DNA of 64,000 nucleotides from Flavobacteriales bacterium UBA7325 (GCA_002471375.1 DKPV01000067.1:473-64472), one strand, 5' to 3'. Positions 20,101 to 28,574 are shown, counted from the stretch's first letter. Made by a program: numbers and translations. Notes: a model not told the origin generated them from the sequence alone.

Positions 20101-20123
20101 ACAGTCAAGCTGAGATTCTTCAT
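14166..20123 (-). CDS. Giant T9SS type A surface protein with Ig-like, PKD and Calx-beta-like domains
   Basis: This is a 1985-residue exported protein with a signal peptide (ending near SFAQ). About residues 108-540 form a domain (VDVGPNHVVQMIN, GDPIVMYDERADRWFLSEFS, FPDYPKYSIWENEYVMT) that recurs as the body of the 616-residue protein at 20740-22590. Next come a Calx-beta-like domain (531-665, YVEGAETIILSY), a jelly-roll-like region (FDFESG-type start, 670-830), a PKD domain (about 1014-1103, WSWNFGDGSP) and a long Ig-like stalk (about 1103-1828). A T9SS type A sorting domain ends the protein (VSLFPNPNDGMFAVSG ... YSIYDDRGRLVAKG). The protein should be exported and held on the surface. Adhesin or carbohydrate-binding roles are inference. 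It stands alone between a promoter motif and a terminator. Confidence 0.9.
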   Translation of the reverse strand: MKNLSLTVVLLFMSVISFAQQKDESVNTVPVPIIYSGTTGRLDQYVAPSGTVNEITKTDNLQPGYIPKQDWVRNENPNPADLMDSPDAAHQKDYPPAAPPTKALINNWDGIGFTGVNPADPSVDVGPNHVVQMINGSSGARIQVYNKTGTAIGAEVYFDNFMGMPGGSGDPIVMYDERADRWFLSEFSQSGNNLHIAISQTADPGGAYYTYIFNSPGGFPDYPKYSIWENEYVMTANVNVPDVYAFNRADLLAGTATAAQMFNQTNFGTIGFQASTPVSMNGTTLPPSGQPALLMRMRDNSWAGAATDALEMWELSIDWVTAANSALTQVQTLGITPHESELCGYTSFSCFDQPGGGSADLDPLRELLMNRIHYRNFGTHESIVCCHVTDVDGTDRGGVRWYELRRTGGTAGTWSIYQESTYSPDTDNRWMASIGISASGNIGLAYSVSSTTTYPSLRYTGRRECDPLNTMTEPETVIIAGTASNASIRWGDYFQMGCDPTSGETFYFTGCYNTSANWSTRIGSFDIPICVTTPEVIFDNPVNVTVDEGSSTTPNGCLDYQVVNVPMSIGIAPSADADITVTVNGGTATNGVDYVLNNVSFTLNGASLTGNAEIWIYNDDYVEGAETIILSYTLNNNGGNAVAGAVNQTFTLTINDDDVAPTAAESSTLITVFQYDFESGLAPFTTTNNGTPADTPWQVGNNAAASTAAYAIPVSNTTNFAWVNDDACNCDQNDVDLDFPTVDLSGVLSATLTFDTYFEDNTYNGDNENADLYVSTGGPYTLIGPLTASVIDSAWITQNFDISAYAGNSNVDFRIKYSDATGWLYGCTVDDVLITGFPPIGIQTPINTGAGHIANLGPNETVHYYDPATGDVMLSLVNTSAFDYGCVTVEVDRPGTTPGAVQFNTTNTADYLHTKTYTIVPTNTNPSGAYDVTVYYEEAEVVAWETATGNSRANAEVVKVDGNNQISDVTPGTAASYTISSSPATVGTFYSDVTFTSSFTTGFSGFGVGIYNSNPGTAPVANFSATPTTICENSSVSFTDLSTNTPTSWSWNFGDGSPLSTAQNPMHTYTNAGLYTVTLTATNASGSDVSTQVNYITVNAIPAVLASGVTTICAGQSTTITGSGATTYSWDNGLGAGASQIVTPATTTTYTVTGAVSGCSASDAVTVTVNPLPTITTGTVTNPSACATATGSIVVNGSGTGALSWIGAASGSITGVTLPYTITGLAVGTYNISYVDGNGCSSNTLTETLVDPGGPAVIATGATAICAGGSASITATGATTYSWDNGLGAGATQSVSPATTTTYTVTGTTAGCANTATVTVTVNPLPTITVGTVSDPTSCGTATGSIVVNGSGTGDVTWTGTASGSATGVTLPYTVSGIAAGPYSITYVDGNGCTSNTIGQTLTDPGTPSVVASGAATICAGQSTTISGSGATSYTWDNGLGVGATQTVSPTVTTTYTVTGSNTGCAGTDAVTITVTPGPTVVATGSSSICAGQSASISATGAITYSWDNGLGAGASQTVSPVVTTTYTVTGTSAGCTNTDAVTITVNPVPTVVATGATTVCAGQSATILGSGATTYSWDNGLGTNPTQTVTPLITTVYTVTGTTSGCSSSATVTINVNTLPSITVASATNPSSCGSATGSIAISGSGTGNITWVGPTTGNAIAVPMPYTITGLMAGSYSITYVDGNGCTSNTLVQLLNDPGSPSVVALGTATICAGESTTINGTGAVTYSWDNGLGAGGSQTVSPATTTTYTVTGTTAGCVGMDVVTITVNPTSSSAQSFDICEGSSVTVGSNTYSTSGTYTDVFVNSVGCDSIVTTTVLVNPSPTVSINPSTIDTMCLSTAQQITLVGNPAGGTFSGTGVSGGFFFPSIAGAGSHTITYSYTDANGCIGETDVIAVIQDCAGIAENALDGVSLFPNPNDGMFAVSGLAIGTEYSIYDDRGRLVAKGITESVNQEVTLQGAEAGIYYLYSAVNGKRGSIKFLIAN
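14640..16815 (-). repeat. Tandem Ig-like coding repeats inside the giant surface protein
   Basis: Six copies of module A (ICAGxSxxIxGxGATTYSWDNGLG, about 70 residues) alternate with three copies of module B (TNPSxCGxATGSIxVNGSGTG ... YVDGNGC, about 80 residues) in the order A B A B A A A B A. DNA identity between copies is high by eye, which favours recombination and copy-number change. Confidence 0.85.
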
Positions 20124-20194
20124 AAGGAGTTTATTTATAGTTTAGCAGCGTTAAGTTATGGATAATAATCGATATGCCCAAGGCGGAATTCAAC

Positions 20195-20225
20195 CAAAGT
20201 TATCCATACTTGTTAAAGTATATAA
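20195..20225 (-). promoter_or_regulatory. Putative promoter of the giant surface protein gene
   Basis: On the minus strand TTA, then 20 bases, then TAACTTTG. The -7 box is an exact TAnnTTTG and the -33 box is one base off TTG. It implies a leader of about 65 bases. Confidence 0.45.
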
Positions 20226-20334
20226 CATGGTAATCATACTCAAACTACTGAATATCAAAAAAAAACTATCTAGATTATTGATATCTCAAATCAGCATCGA
20301 GAATACATTAATTTCGCACTCAATTAAGGGTGTA

Positions 20335-20367
20335 TAAAAAAAGGGGATCCAACTTAATGAATCCCCT
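20335..20367 (-). terminator. Rho-independent terminator after the small lipoprotein gene
   Basis: The stem AGGGGAT/ATCCCCT is followed on the minus strand by seven T. It lies 23 bases after the stop of the lipoprotein gene. Confidence 0.82.
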
Positions 20368-20389
20368 CCTGTCTAATATAAAATTACAG

Positions 20390-20731
20390 CTATCTAGCCT
20401 GTATAGAGTCAATAATAATCGGACTCCCCATCAGACAGTTACCTTGATTAATTCTCGAAGAATGAAATGTAAATGATATTTTCTTACCCTCAAGTTTATA
20501 CCTCTCGTCTAATTCGACAGGGATATAAAATTTGTCAGAACCATTTTCTGACACGGCAATCAAAACGTCACAACCATCTTTGGCGTACATAAGCGTCACT
20601 ACTCCATCCACTCCTCCAGCAATTGAAGAGATACTTTCTCCAACCTCTGGTGATCGCGTCTCTTTGCAAGAAGCAGACATAAGAGCGACAGATAACGCGG
20701 CGAAAATTCCAACGACGCATAGTTTACTCAT
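20390..20731 (-). CDS. Small putative lipoprotein
   Basis: The 113-residue product has an N-terminal hydrophobic segment ending in LMSASC (Cys22), a plausible though not ideal lipobox, since position -3 is Ser rather than Leu. The mature part has two more cysteines (DGCDVLI, QGNCLMG), possibly a disulfide, within a small beta-rich domain (VVTLMYAKDG, KISFTFHSSR). I do not recognise the family. It starts 8 bases after the stop of the upstream T9SS gene and ends at a terminator, so the two form an operon. Confidence 0.7.
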   Translation of the reverse strand: MSKLCVVGIFAALSVALMSASCKETRSPEVGESISSIAGGVDGVVTLMYAKDGCDVLIAVSENGSDKFYIPVELDERYKLEGKKISFTFHSSRINQGNCLMGSPIIIDSIQAR

Positions 20732-20739
20732 ACCACAGT

Positions 20740-22590
20740 TTATTTACTAACCATAACTCGAGCAGCCTTCTGGAAATTTGTATTTCCTACTCGAACGAAG
20801 TAGATACCAGTTTGTAAAGAAGTTGCATCAAATTGCTTTGACACCTTAGTTCCATATGGATTTTCAGACCCAGCAGCAATTATTCGTCCATCCATTCCGA
20901 TCAATTCAACAACTACAGACTCATCTCCATGAATCCCTGCAACGTTAATATCAATTTGAGCTTCATTTAGTACGACAGTCATATCGAGATCATCATAATA
21001 AAGGTTTTCAACTCCAACATTCGTAGCTAGGCTGAAAGAGAATATTCTCGTTTTACGAGACCCTCCATTTCCTAGATACTCCCCGGTATACCAAAAGGTA
21101 GTATTATCCGGATCCAAAGACATATGTGCATAATCACCGTATCGATCGGCAATAGTCTGTGAACCAGATCCGTCGATAGCACTTTCTTCAGCAACAGTCA
21201 TTTGTCCAAGTGCATCTCCTGCATAACGTCCCGTGTAGCTAATGCCTGGATAGATAGTTGAAGTAGCATTCACTAGCGAGTAAGCCATACCGATATTACC
21301 TTGGCCATCCATTGCAACGCTACTCATGAATCTATCAGAGTTGTCCGGCGCATACGTACCTGACTGGTACACTGACCAAACTCCATTGTCCGCATCTCGA
21401 AGTTCGTACCATCTAACTGCGGCTTTATTAGCCCCTAAATCAACTGCGTGAGACAACATAATTGAATTATATCCAACCCATCTCATGTGTTGGGCACGAT
21501 ACATTAATACACCTTGAATTGCATCAATTTTTTGACCAGTTCCTGGCTGAGAAATATTTGCGAATCCTCCAGAGAAGACGGCGTCAAAAGATGGTACAGA
21601 AAGTTGTTGCGAAGATGAAACTGAAGAACTACCTGGAGATGTCCAATTAGTATTCATTTCATAGATCTCAATTTGATCCTGTGACACTCCAGAAAACGCA
21701 TTATCTTCTAAGTTAAAGAAATAACAAGGAGTTCCATTCGGAGGCAACGGGCCATCAGCATCCGCAGGGAGCGGAGATCTAAACCCTCCATTTCCAAGAC
21801 TCGGTAGACTTAATGAAACCATCTGTGGATTTGCCCCACCTGCCAACATCACATCTCTTTCAAAGGCAACGGCAGTATGTGTTGAGTTAGAAGTCATATA
21901 ATAACCGTCCCACCATATTGAGTACTTTGGATAATCAGGGAACTGACTCAAGTTAAACGAGTATGCATAATAAGATCCTGTTGGATCTCCAGTTTCTGAA
22001 ATCGCGATTAGAATTTGATTTGGACTTGCTTGGAATTGAGAAATAAACCAACGATCAGCATGTCTATCATACATAACGATTGGATCCCCAAAGTTCGTTG
22101 AACCAGGCCACAATGAGCTAAGGCTAAAAACACCTGATGCCCCAGAACCATCTTTATTATACACTCTGTAGGTTGAATTCACCGCTTGTACATAATGGTT
22201 CGGCCCTGCCGCTCCAGAAGGATCTGGCGGTATACCTCCTGACTGTCCATTAAAGTTTACAATTGGTGCTCTATTAGCTTTCAAACCTGCTGTTGTTTGC
22301 AAGGCTCCATCCAGCTCATCATTTTCTGACGCCTCCAAAGCTTGTTCATATCCTTCTCTCTTGAATTCACGATCCAACTTCTTTGAAGCATAGAACGCCT
22401 CTAATTCGGCATCAGAGATTGGTTCCCATTCAGATATTGGCGCAGTATGCTTAAAGCTCGAGGCCGTGATTGTTGTAACAGTTTGACCTAGATCGTTTTT
22501 CGTAACGACTGGCTCTGAGTTTTTCACGTTTGTTTGCGCCATGATTGTAGACGCAGACAGCAACACTGTTGCCGTGAGTAGATTCTTCAT
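20740..22590 (-). CDS. Secreted T9SS type A protein, paralogue of the giant protein's N-terminal domain
   Basis: The 616-residue exported protein has a signal peptide ending near IMAQ and a pro-like charged region (about 20-100). The central domain (about 105-520) matches residues 108-540 of the giant neighbour: PPDPSGAAGPNHYVQAVN, GDPIVMYDRHADRWFISQFQ, FPDYPKYSIWWDGYYMTSN, VRWYELRDADNGVWSVYQ and SVAMDGQGNIGMAYS all have counterparts. The last 90 residues are a T9SS type A sorting domain (VVVELIGMDGRIIAAG, LQTGIYFVRV). The domain looks like a beta-propeller, judging from repeated Asp-X-Trp/Phe blades, but that is inference. Function unknown. It leads an operon with the small lipoprotein gene. 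Confidence 0.85.
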   Translation of the reverse strand: MKNLLTATVLLSASTIMAQTNVKNSEPVVTKNDLGQTVTTITASSFKHTAPISEWEPISDAELEAFYASKKLDREFKREGYEQALEASENDELDGALQTTAGLKANRAPIVNFNGQSGGIPPDPSGAAGPNHYVQAVNSTYRVYNKDGSGASGVFSLSSLWPGSTNFGDPIVMYDRHADRWFISQFQASPNQILIAISETGDPTGSYYAYSFNLSQFPDYPKYSIWWDGYYMTSNSTHTAVAFERDVMLAGGANPQMVSLSLPSLGNGGFRSPLPADADGPLPPNGTPCYFFNLEDNAFSGVSQDQIEIYEMNTNWTSPGSSSVSSSQQLSVPSFDAVFSGGFANISQPGTGQKIDAIQGVLMYRAQHMRWVGYNSIMLSHAVDLGANKAAVRWYELRDADNGVWSVYQSGTYAPDNSDRFMSSVAMDGQGNIGMAYSLVNATSTIYPGISYTGRYAGDALGQMTVAEESAIDGSGSQTIADRYGDYAHMSLDPDNTTFWYTGEYLGNGGSRKTRIFSFSLATNVGVENLYYDDLDMTVVLNEAQIDINVAGIHGDESVVVELIGMDGRIIAAGSENPYGTKVSKQFDATSLQTGIYFVRVGNTNFQKAARVMVSK

Positions 22591-22808
22591 ATAAAGTAGT
22601 TTTATGTTCTAGCTTTTGTTGAAATGCTCAACATTTTTTTTTAGCTGATAGCAAGTTACACACTGTAGATCAAAATGACAAGAATAATACCATCGTATTG
22701 TTGGAATATTACAGAAGTAGACGCTATAATTAGGGATATTAGAATGCTAGCAGACTAATAAAACCACACAAAAAAGATAATATGAAAATAGCAACTCACT
22801 TTGCATGC

Positions 22809-25800
22809 CTACATATTTCGGCGGTACTGCCCTCCTACTTTAAATAATCCTTCAGTGATTTGTCCAAGAGATGCCGTTTTTCCGACTTCCATCAGTTGCT
22901 CAAAAATATTCTCATTTTGAATAGCAGCCTTTTGGATGATTTCAATACCTGCCGTAGTTTGTTCTTTATGCCCATCATGAAGAGCCTTAAGCATCTCGAT
23001 TTGATACCCTTTCTCCTCTTCTGTTGCACGAATCACTTCTTTAGGAAGAACCGTTGGAGATCCTTTAGAACTCAAGAATGTATTTACACCTATAATTGGA
23101 AACTCGCCGGTGTGCTTCAACGTTTCGTAATAAAGTGACTCCTCTTGAATTTTTGAGCGTTGATACATTGTCTCCATCGCACCGAGCACTCCACCACGTT
23201 CAGTTATTCGATCAAATTCAGCAAGAACGGCCTCCTCGACAAGGTCTGTCAAATCTTCAATAATAAATGCACCTTGTAACGGATTCTCATTCTTAGCTAA
23301 TCCCAACTCACGGTTAATTATCAATTGAATCGCCATTGCACGTCGCACTGACTCCTCTGTTGGAGTAGTAATCGCTTCGTCGTATGCATTCGTATGAAGT
23401 GAATTACAGTTGTCGTAGATCGCATAAAGAGCCTGAAGCGTTGTACGAATATCGTTAAAGTCAATCTCCTGTGCGTGAAGTGAGCGCCCAGAAGTTTGAA
23501 TATGATACTTGAGCATCTGCGCTCTCTTGTTCGCACCATATTTCTTCGCAAGTGCCTTAGCCCAGATTTTACGGGCAACACGTCCAATAACAGCATATTC
23601 TGGGTCAATACCGTTCGAAAAGAAGAACGAAAGGTTAGGTCCAAAATCATTAATATCCATACCTCTACTGATGTAGTATTCAGCGTATGTGAATCCATTC
23701 GCTAGCGTAAAGGCTAATTGCGTAATTGGGTTTGCTCCGGCTTCCGCTATATGATAGCCAGAAATTGATACTGAGTAAAAGTTACGCACTCCATTATTAA
23801 TAAAGTACTCCTGAACATCTCCCATCAAGCGTAAAGCAAACTCAGTTGAAAAAATACATGTGTTTTGCGCTTGATCTTCTTTCAAAATATCCGCTTGGAC
23901 AGTACCTCTAACTTGAGTTAGTGTTGCCTTCTTGATTTCATTATAGACATTGGCAGGAAGAACCAAATCCCCAGTAACACCGAGAAGCATTAAACCTAAA
24001 CCATCGTTACCTTCAGGTAATTCGCCCTGATAGCTAGGTCTTGTTGTACCTTTTGATTTATAGATCTCAGTTATCTTTGCCTCAACCTCACTCTCCAGTC
24101 CATTCTCTTTAATGAACTTCTCACAGTTCTGATCAATCGCTGCATTCATGAAAAAGGATAACAACATAGGAGCGGGGCCATTAATTGTCATCGAAACAGA
24201 TGTCTTTGCTGCAGTTAGATCAAATCCAGAATATAGTTTTTTCGCATCATCCAAGCAGCAAATTGAAACCCCTGCATTCCCTATCTTACCATAGATATCT
24301 GGTCTTTCACCTGGATCATTACCATAAAGAGTTACGGAATCAAATGCAGTTGATAGACGTTTTGCTGGCATCCCAAGACTTACATAATGGAATCGTTTAT
24401 TAGTTCTCTCTGGACCACCTTCTCCCGCAAACATTCTCGTCGGATCTTCCCCTTCACGTTTAAATGGAAACAATCCAGAAGTGAACGGAAATTCTCCTGG
24501 TACATTTTCTTGTAGTGACCACCTCAAGATATCACCCCATCCAGAATAACGCGGCATTGAAATCTTAGGAATTTGAGAATGCGACAGTGACTCTGAATGT
24601 GTATCAATCTTTAATACCTTGTCTCGTACTTTAAATTCAAAGACAGGATCCTTGTATAATTTCTTCTTATCACCCCAGCTCTCAATCAGAGCCATGTTCT
24701 TTGGATCAAAATTTAATTTTTCAGCTTCATATGCTTCTTCAAGACCTCTGACTAATCGATCCTTGTCCTCTAGACTAGAATCTTTCATCGAAGAAATTGA
24801 CATATGGAGTCCATATAACTTATCAGCAACCTTTACTTGGTCGTTCACCCAGTTATCATAGTGGCGGCTGTTTTCTGAGATCTCAGACAAGTAACGCGTT
24901 CTTTCTGGTGGAATCACGAATATCTTCTCTGACATTTCGTTTGTAATCTCAAACGTAGAATTTAAATCAGCTCCAGTCTTCTCAACGACCTTATCGAGAA
25001 TCACCTTATAGAGTGAATTCATTCCAGGATCATTGAATTGAGATGCAATTGTACCATAAACTGGCATAGAATCTACATCCTCTTCCCACAAATTCTGATT
25101 TCTTTGATATTGTTTTCTAACATCACGCAGCGCATCAAGTGCACCACGTTTATCAAATTTATTTAGAGCGATCACATCTGCAAAATCCAGCATATCAATC
25201 TTCTCAAGCTGAGTTGCAGCTCCATACTCAGGAGTCATCACGTATAAGGAGGTGTCCGAATGATCTAATATTTCTGTATCCGATTGACCAATACCTGATG
25301 TCTCCAAAACAATCAAATCAAAAGAGGCCGCTTTCAATACGTTAATTGCTTCAGCAACGTGTTTCGACAATGCCAAATTGGATTGACGTGTAGCTAACGA
25401 TCTCATATAAACACGCTCGTTTTTAATTGAGTTCATTCTAATTCGATCACCGAGAAGCGCACCACCTGTTTTTCTTTTGGATGGATCTACTGAAACAACG
25501 GCAATTGTTTTGTCTTCGAAATCAATCAAAAATCGTCTTACCAATTCATCAACTAACGAAGACTTTCCTGAGCCACCTGTACCAGTTATTCCTAGAACTG
25601 GTACATTAGAAGCTTCCGCCATCTTACGAACCTCATTCAATTCTTTCTCTGAGACTTCGGCAAAGTTCTCAGCTGCAGAGATCACACGAGCGATAGTTCC
25701 ATCATTCTTCTTTTTGAGAGATTCAGCACTCTTTCTAAGTTTTTCTCCTACCGGAAAATCACTTCGTTTCACGAGATCATTGATCATTCCCTGAAGCCCC

Positions 25801-26189
25801 ATTGCACGTCCGTCGTCAGGATGGTATATCTTTTCAATACCGTATGCTTCTAAATCAGCAATTTCTGAAGGAAGAATAGTACCTCCTCCTCCTCCGAAGA
25901 TCTTAATGTTTTCCGCGCCCTTCTCTTTAAGAAGATCGTACATATATTTGAAATACTCGTTGTGACCACCCTGATAAGAGGTCATTGCGATAGCTTGAAC
26001 ATCTTCCTGGATTGCACAATTCACCACCTCTTCAACAGACCTATCATGCCCTAGGTGAATCACCTCACAGCCAGTCGACTGAATAATTCTTCGCATGATA
26101 TTAATCGCAGCATCGTGCCCATCAAAAAGAGAGGCAGCTGTTACAATTCGGACTTTATTCGTTGGTATGTAAGGAGTGATTTTTTCCAT
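22809..26189 (-). CDS. icmF: Fused isobutyryl-CoA mutase IcmF (B12 domain, MeaB-like G-protein and mutase in one chain)
   Basis: The 1126-residue enzyme has the IcmF layout. An N-terminal cobalamin-binding domain has the base-off histidine in [15 protein letters not shown] MeaB/ArgK-like GTPase chaperone follows (Walker [45 protein letters not shown]; about 190-420). Then comes the mutase barrel (about 520-1126). In the mutase part the active-site position that is Tyr in methylmalonyl-CoA mutase is Phe ([12 protein letters not shown]), and the position that is Arg is Gln ([10 protein letters not shown]). Both are the IcmF type, so the substrate is expected to be isobutyryl-/butyryl-CoA or a related short acyl-CoA. 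I start at the ATG at 26189. An extension to 26225 is possible but would overlap a promoter motif. Confidence 0.93.
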   Translation of the reverse strand: MEKITPYIPTNKVRIVTAASLFDGHDAAINIMRRIIQSTGCEVIHLGHDRSVEEVVNCAIQEDVQAIAMTSYQGGHNEYFKYMYDLLKEKGAENIKIFGGGGGTILPSEIADLEAYGIEKIYHPDDGRAMGLQGMINDLVKRSDFPVGEKLRKSAESLKKKNDGTIARVISAAENFAEVSEKELNEVRKMAEASNVPVLGITGTGGSGKSSLVDELVRRFLIDFEDKTIAVVSVDPSKRKTGGALLGDRIRMNSIKNERVYMRSLATRQSNLALSKHVAEAINVLKAASFDLIVLETSGIGQSDTEILDHSDTSLYVMTPEYGAATQLEKIDMLDFADVIALNKFDKRGALDALRDVRKQYQRNQNLWEEDVDSMPVYGTIASQFNDPGMNSLYKVILDKVVEKTGADLNSTFEITNEMSEKIFVIPPERTRYLSEISENSRHYDNWVNDQVKVADKLYGLHMSISSMKDSSLEDKDRLVRGLEEAYEAEKLNFDPKNMALIESWGDKKKLYKDPVFEFKVRDKVLKIDTHSESLSHSQIPKISMPRYSGWGDILRWSLQENVPGEFPFTSGLFPFKREGEDPTRMFAGEGGPERTNKRFHYVSLGMPAKRLSTAFDSVTLYGNDPGERPDIYGKIGNAGVSICCLDDAKKLYSGFDLTAAKTSVSMTINGPAPMLLSFFMNAAIDQNCEKFIKENGLESEVEAKITEIYKSKGTTRPSYQGELPEGNDGLGLMLLGVTGDLVLPANVYNEIKKATLTQVRGTVQADILKEDQAQNTCIFSTEFALRLMGDVQEYFINNGVRNFYSVSISGYHIAEAGANPITQLAFTLANGFTYAEYYISRGMDINDFGPNLSFFFSNGIDPEYAVIGRVARKIWAKALAKKYGANKRAQMLKYHIQTSGRSLHAQEIDFNDIRTTLQALYAIYDNCNSLHTNAYDEAITTPTEESVRRAMAIQLIINRELGLAKNENPLQGAFIIEDLTDLVEEAVLAEFDRITERGGVLGAMETMYQRSKIQEESLYYETLKHTGEFPIIGVNTFLSSKGSPTVLPKEVIRATEEEKGYQIEMLKALHDGHKEQTTAGIEIIQKAAIQNENIFEQLMEVGKTASLGQITEGLFKVGGQYRRNM

Positions 26190-26222
26190 AAGTGAAGATC
26201 TTTTATACGCGCCAAAGGCATG

Positions 26223-26230
26223 CAAAAATA
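26223..26230 (-). promoter_or_regulatory. Putative -7 element of icmF promoter
   Basis: The minus strand reads TATTTTTG, matching TAnnTTTG, 33 bases before the chosen ATG. No clear -33 box. If used, it rules out the longer reading of icmF. Confidence 0.35.
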
Positions 26231-26279
26231 CTGATTTTAGTTGGAATTTTATCTAGTTTGAATATGCCTTATGATTTAG

Positions 26280-26773
26280 CCATTTATACAAATTCGGATC
26301 AACGAACGCTCACGAGGAAATTCAAAACAATTGACCGCAGAACAATTAGAACTTCTGCAAACGATAGGCTACTCTGACAATCTACATGTTAGCGCCCCAA
26401 TGCCTGCTACCGAGGGTAAAAAACATACTCAGTACGATCAGCTGGCTTACTAAATGTCGGTCACTCCAGAGACACCAGCCAAATTCAAAGGAGGCAAGAG
26501 TACACTCATTCAATACCTGAAGAAAAAAAGTTTTAAAATGACTTCTGAGATTGAGAAAGAGAAAATTCAACCATGTAGAATCTACTTCACGGTGACTGCA
26601 AGCGGGAAGGTATCTGGAGTTAAGCTGGATGCATCTTCTGGCTATAGAGAGATAGATCGTTCACTGGTCAAACTTGTTAAGACATACCTGAGAAGTGGCC
26701 ATTTGCAAAAGATGTAAATGGCAAAGCAATAGCTCAAGAGCTTGTATTTTTCTTCGGGTCCGAAGGATGTTAA
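26280..26773 (+). pseudogene. Remnant of a TonB C-terminal-domain protein gene
   Basis: The frame opening at 26280 encodes LTAEQLELLQTIGYSD ... DQLAY, then a stop at 26451. It continues in the same frame with PAKFKGGKSTLIQYLKKKSF, CRIYFTVTASGKVSGVKLD and SSGYREIDRSLVKLVKTYL. A frameshift near 26690 then leads to KWPFAKDVNGKAIAQELVF and FFGSEGC. This order (F-GG-L-YL, YFTV-GKV, EID-LV, W-PAKD-NGK) is that of the TonB C-terminal domain that contacts outer-membrane receptors. No intact N-terminal membrane anchor can be read. The end overlaps the last codon of the flavoprotein gene on the other strand. Confidence 0.6.
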
Positions 26774-27981
26774 CCTCCTAGTTTAGCTGCAATAAACGCC
26801 GTTGTCCATGCGGCTTGAAAATTGTAACCACCTGTTATACCATCAATATCTAGCACTTCGCCTGTAAAGTATAAATTATTTACTGCTTTACTTTGCATCG
26901 TTTTGATAGTTACACTGTCTAAACTAACTCCTCCACAAGTGACAAATTCTTCTTTGAAAGTAGTCTTTCCTGAGACCGAGTAGGTATCATTAGCCAATAT
27001 ATTGACAAGTTTATTTAGAGCCTTCTTGCTCAGCTGACCCCATGTGGTAATTTTACTTATCTGAGTCTTATCTAGCAGGAAATGCCACAATCTTACCGGC
27101 AGAAAATAGGGCCGAATCGTGCCAAGCTGCTTATTTGGATGCTCTTTGGTTAACTCCACTAGTGAGTCGAAAATCTTTGACTCATTCACCTCGTTGGCCC
27201 AATTCACTTGAGCCTTGCAGTTATAGTTCATTTCGTGTAATATTCTCGCACCAAATGAAGACAATTTAAGCACTGCCGGCCCACTCATCCCCCAATGAGT
27301 GATAAGCAATGGGCCATCACCTTTTAACTTGGCACCTTCAATGGTAACAATAGCTTTTTCTACCACGACTCCCATTAACTCTGTAATAGATTCTTTAGGC
27401 ATATTAAAGGTGAATAAAGACGGAACAGGCTCCGAAATTTCATGCCCAAGGTCCGCTAGCCAATCAAGTCCAGAAAGCTTTGGGGAACCACCAGTCGCAA
27501 TTATTACATTATCGAACAAACGATCTTCTTTACTTGAAATCGTAACCTGAACGCCCTGATCAGACCTTTGAAGTTTTGTTACTCCGGCACTCGTTTCAAT
27601 TCCAACTTGAAGCCGTTTGCATTCTTTTAAAAAACAATCGATTATACTCTGTGAATCCTGTGAAACAGGAAAGACACATCCATCTTCTTGAGTTAGTAGC
27701 GCGACACCGCGACTTTCAAACCATTCAATAACGTCATGGTTATTGAATGTTCCGAATAATTTACGCAATTGCCTTGATCCTCTTGGATATGCTGCAGATA
27801 GCTCCTTAATTGACTCGCATCCATTAGTAACATTACATCGCCCTCCACCTGAAATTTTGACCTTTGAAAGTAATTTCTTTGACTTCTCTAAAATAACTAC
27901 ATCCGCATCAGGATAGTTTTCCTTAACAGCAATTGCTGAAAAAAAACCACCTGCACCACCACCGATTATCGCTACTCTCAT
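26770..27981 (-). CDS. BaiN/YhiN (HI0933) family FAD-dependent oxidoreductase
   Basis: The 403-residue flavoprotein begins MRVAIIGGGAGGFFSAIA (FAD-binding GxGxxG). It has the family signature KVKISGGGRCNVTN, the second dinucleotide motif VIIATGGSPKLSG and the C-terminal FTGEVLDIDGITGGYNFQAAW. Family members are about 390-420 residues and bind FAD; physiological substrates are unknown for most. I prefer the ATG at 27981. A TTG-ATG pair just upstream (27999/27996) would add five or six residues, but it overlaps a TATCTTTG promoter box. The gene is monocistronic and convergent with the TonB-like remnant. Confidence 0.9.
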   Translation of the reverse strand: MRVAIIGGGAGGFFSAIAVKENYPDADVVILEKSKKLLSKVKISGGGRCNVTNGCESIKELSAAYPRGSRQLRKLFGTFNNHDVIEWFESRGVALLTQEDGCVFPVSQDSQSIIDCFLKECKRLQVGIETSAGVTKLQRSDQGVQVTISSKEDRLFDNVIIATGGSPKLSGLDWLADLGHEISEPVPSLFTFNMPKESITELMGVVVEKAIVTIEGAKLKGDGPLLITHWGMSGPAVLKLSSFGARILHEMNYNCKAQVNWANEVNESKIFDSLVELTKEHPNKQLGTIRPYFLPVRLWHFLLDKTQISKITTWGQLSKKALNKLVNILANDTYSVSGKTTFKEEFVTCGGVSLDSVTIKTMQSKAVNNLYFTGEVLDIDGITGGYNFQAAWTTAFIAAKLGG

Positions 27982-27996
27982 TCGTGAACTATTCAT

Positions 27997-28004
27997 CAAA
28001 GATA
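27997..28004 (-). promoter_or_regulatory. Putative -7 element of the BaiN-like gene promoter
   Basis: The minus strand reads TATCTTTG, matching TAnnTTTG. It directly abuts an ATG at 27996 and lies 15 bases before the preferred ATG at 27981, so it helps decide the start. Confidence 0.42.
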
Positions 28005-28131
28005 ATCGCTCACTTCAATTTCTGATGCACTTCGGCTAATCAACTTAATACATGATACGCCAAAAATAAAGAAACAGACGATCTTGGATTTCTAAGTCCT
28101 ACGCGAAAACGGATAAAATGTGGAATTCAGT

Positions 28132-28161
28132 TTGTAGGAATTACAATTCCATGTATCTTTG
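28132..28161 (+). promoter_or_regulatory. Bacteroidota-type promoter of the small secreted/type-B operon
   Basis: TTG (28132-28134), 19 bases, TATCTTTG (28154-28161): both elements and the spacing match the TTG-N19-TAnnTTTG consensus. It ends 25 bases before the first ATG. Confidence 0.65.
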
Positions 28162-28186
28162 TAATGCTATCAACAAAATATACACT

Positions 28187-28570
28187 ATGACTACAAAGAA
28201 CACAATCGCTGTATTGGGAATATTAATCTCATTTGGAGCTTTTTCACAAAAACCTACATTACAAGTTGATCCAAATGCACAGCTCTTAGAGATTTCAATT
28301 AATAAAATCATCAAGGTTAGCGAGAATAAATTGTCATCTACACTCACAGCACATACGGTAAAACTGGTAGATGGAAACACACCAGATATTGAAGACGATA
28401 GCGGCAACCCAACAGTGAATTCAACGTCTATCGAAGGAATGATTGATACGTTTCTCTCAGTGAGTGGTGTTAGTAGATGTACTTTTGATAATGCAACTCA
28501 AACATTTACAATACTTTCAACTCCCGAAACGAGTTTAACCGTAGTGATCGCATCGATCAATAATATTTAG
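28187..28570 (+). CDS. Small secreted protein, partner of the type-B surface protein
   Basis: The 127-residue product has a signal peptide ending near GAFSQ (about residue 20). The mature part is short and acidic, with QLLEISINKIIKVSE, an aspartate-rich stretch (DIEDDSGN), and a C-terminal half that resembles a small alpha/beta fold (IDTFLSVSGVSRCTFD ... LTVVIASINNI) with one cysteine. The family is not recognised. I start at the ATG at 28187 after the promoter box. It is followed by 4 bases and then the large type-B protein gene, so both come from one transcript and may act together. Confidence 0.75.
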   Translation: MTTKNTIAVLGILISFGAFSQKPTLQVDPNAQLLEISINKIIKVSENKLSSTLTAHTVKLVDGNTPDIEDDSGNPTVNSTSIEGMIDTFLSVSGVSRCTFDNATQTFTILSTPETSLTVVIASINNI

Positions 28571-28574
28571 TAAA

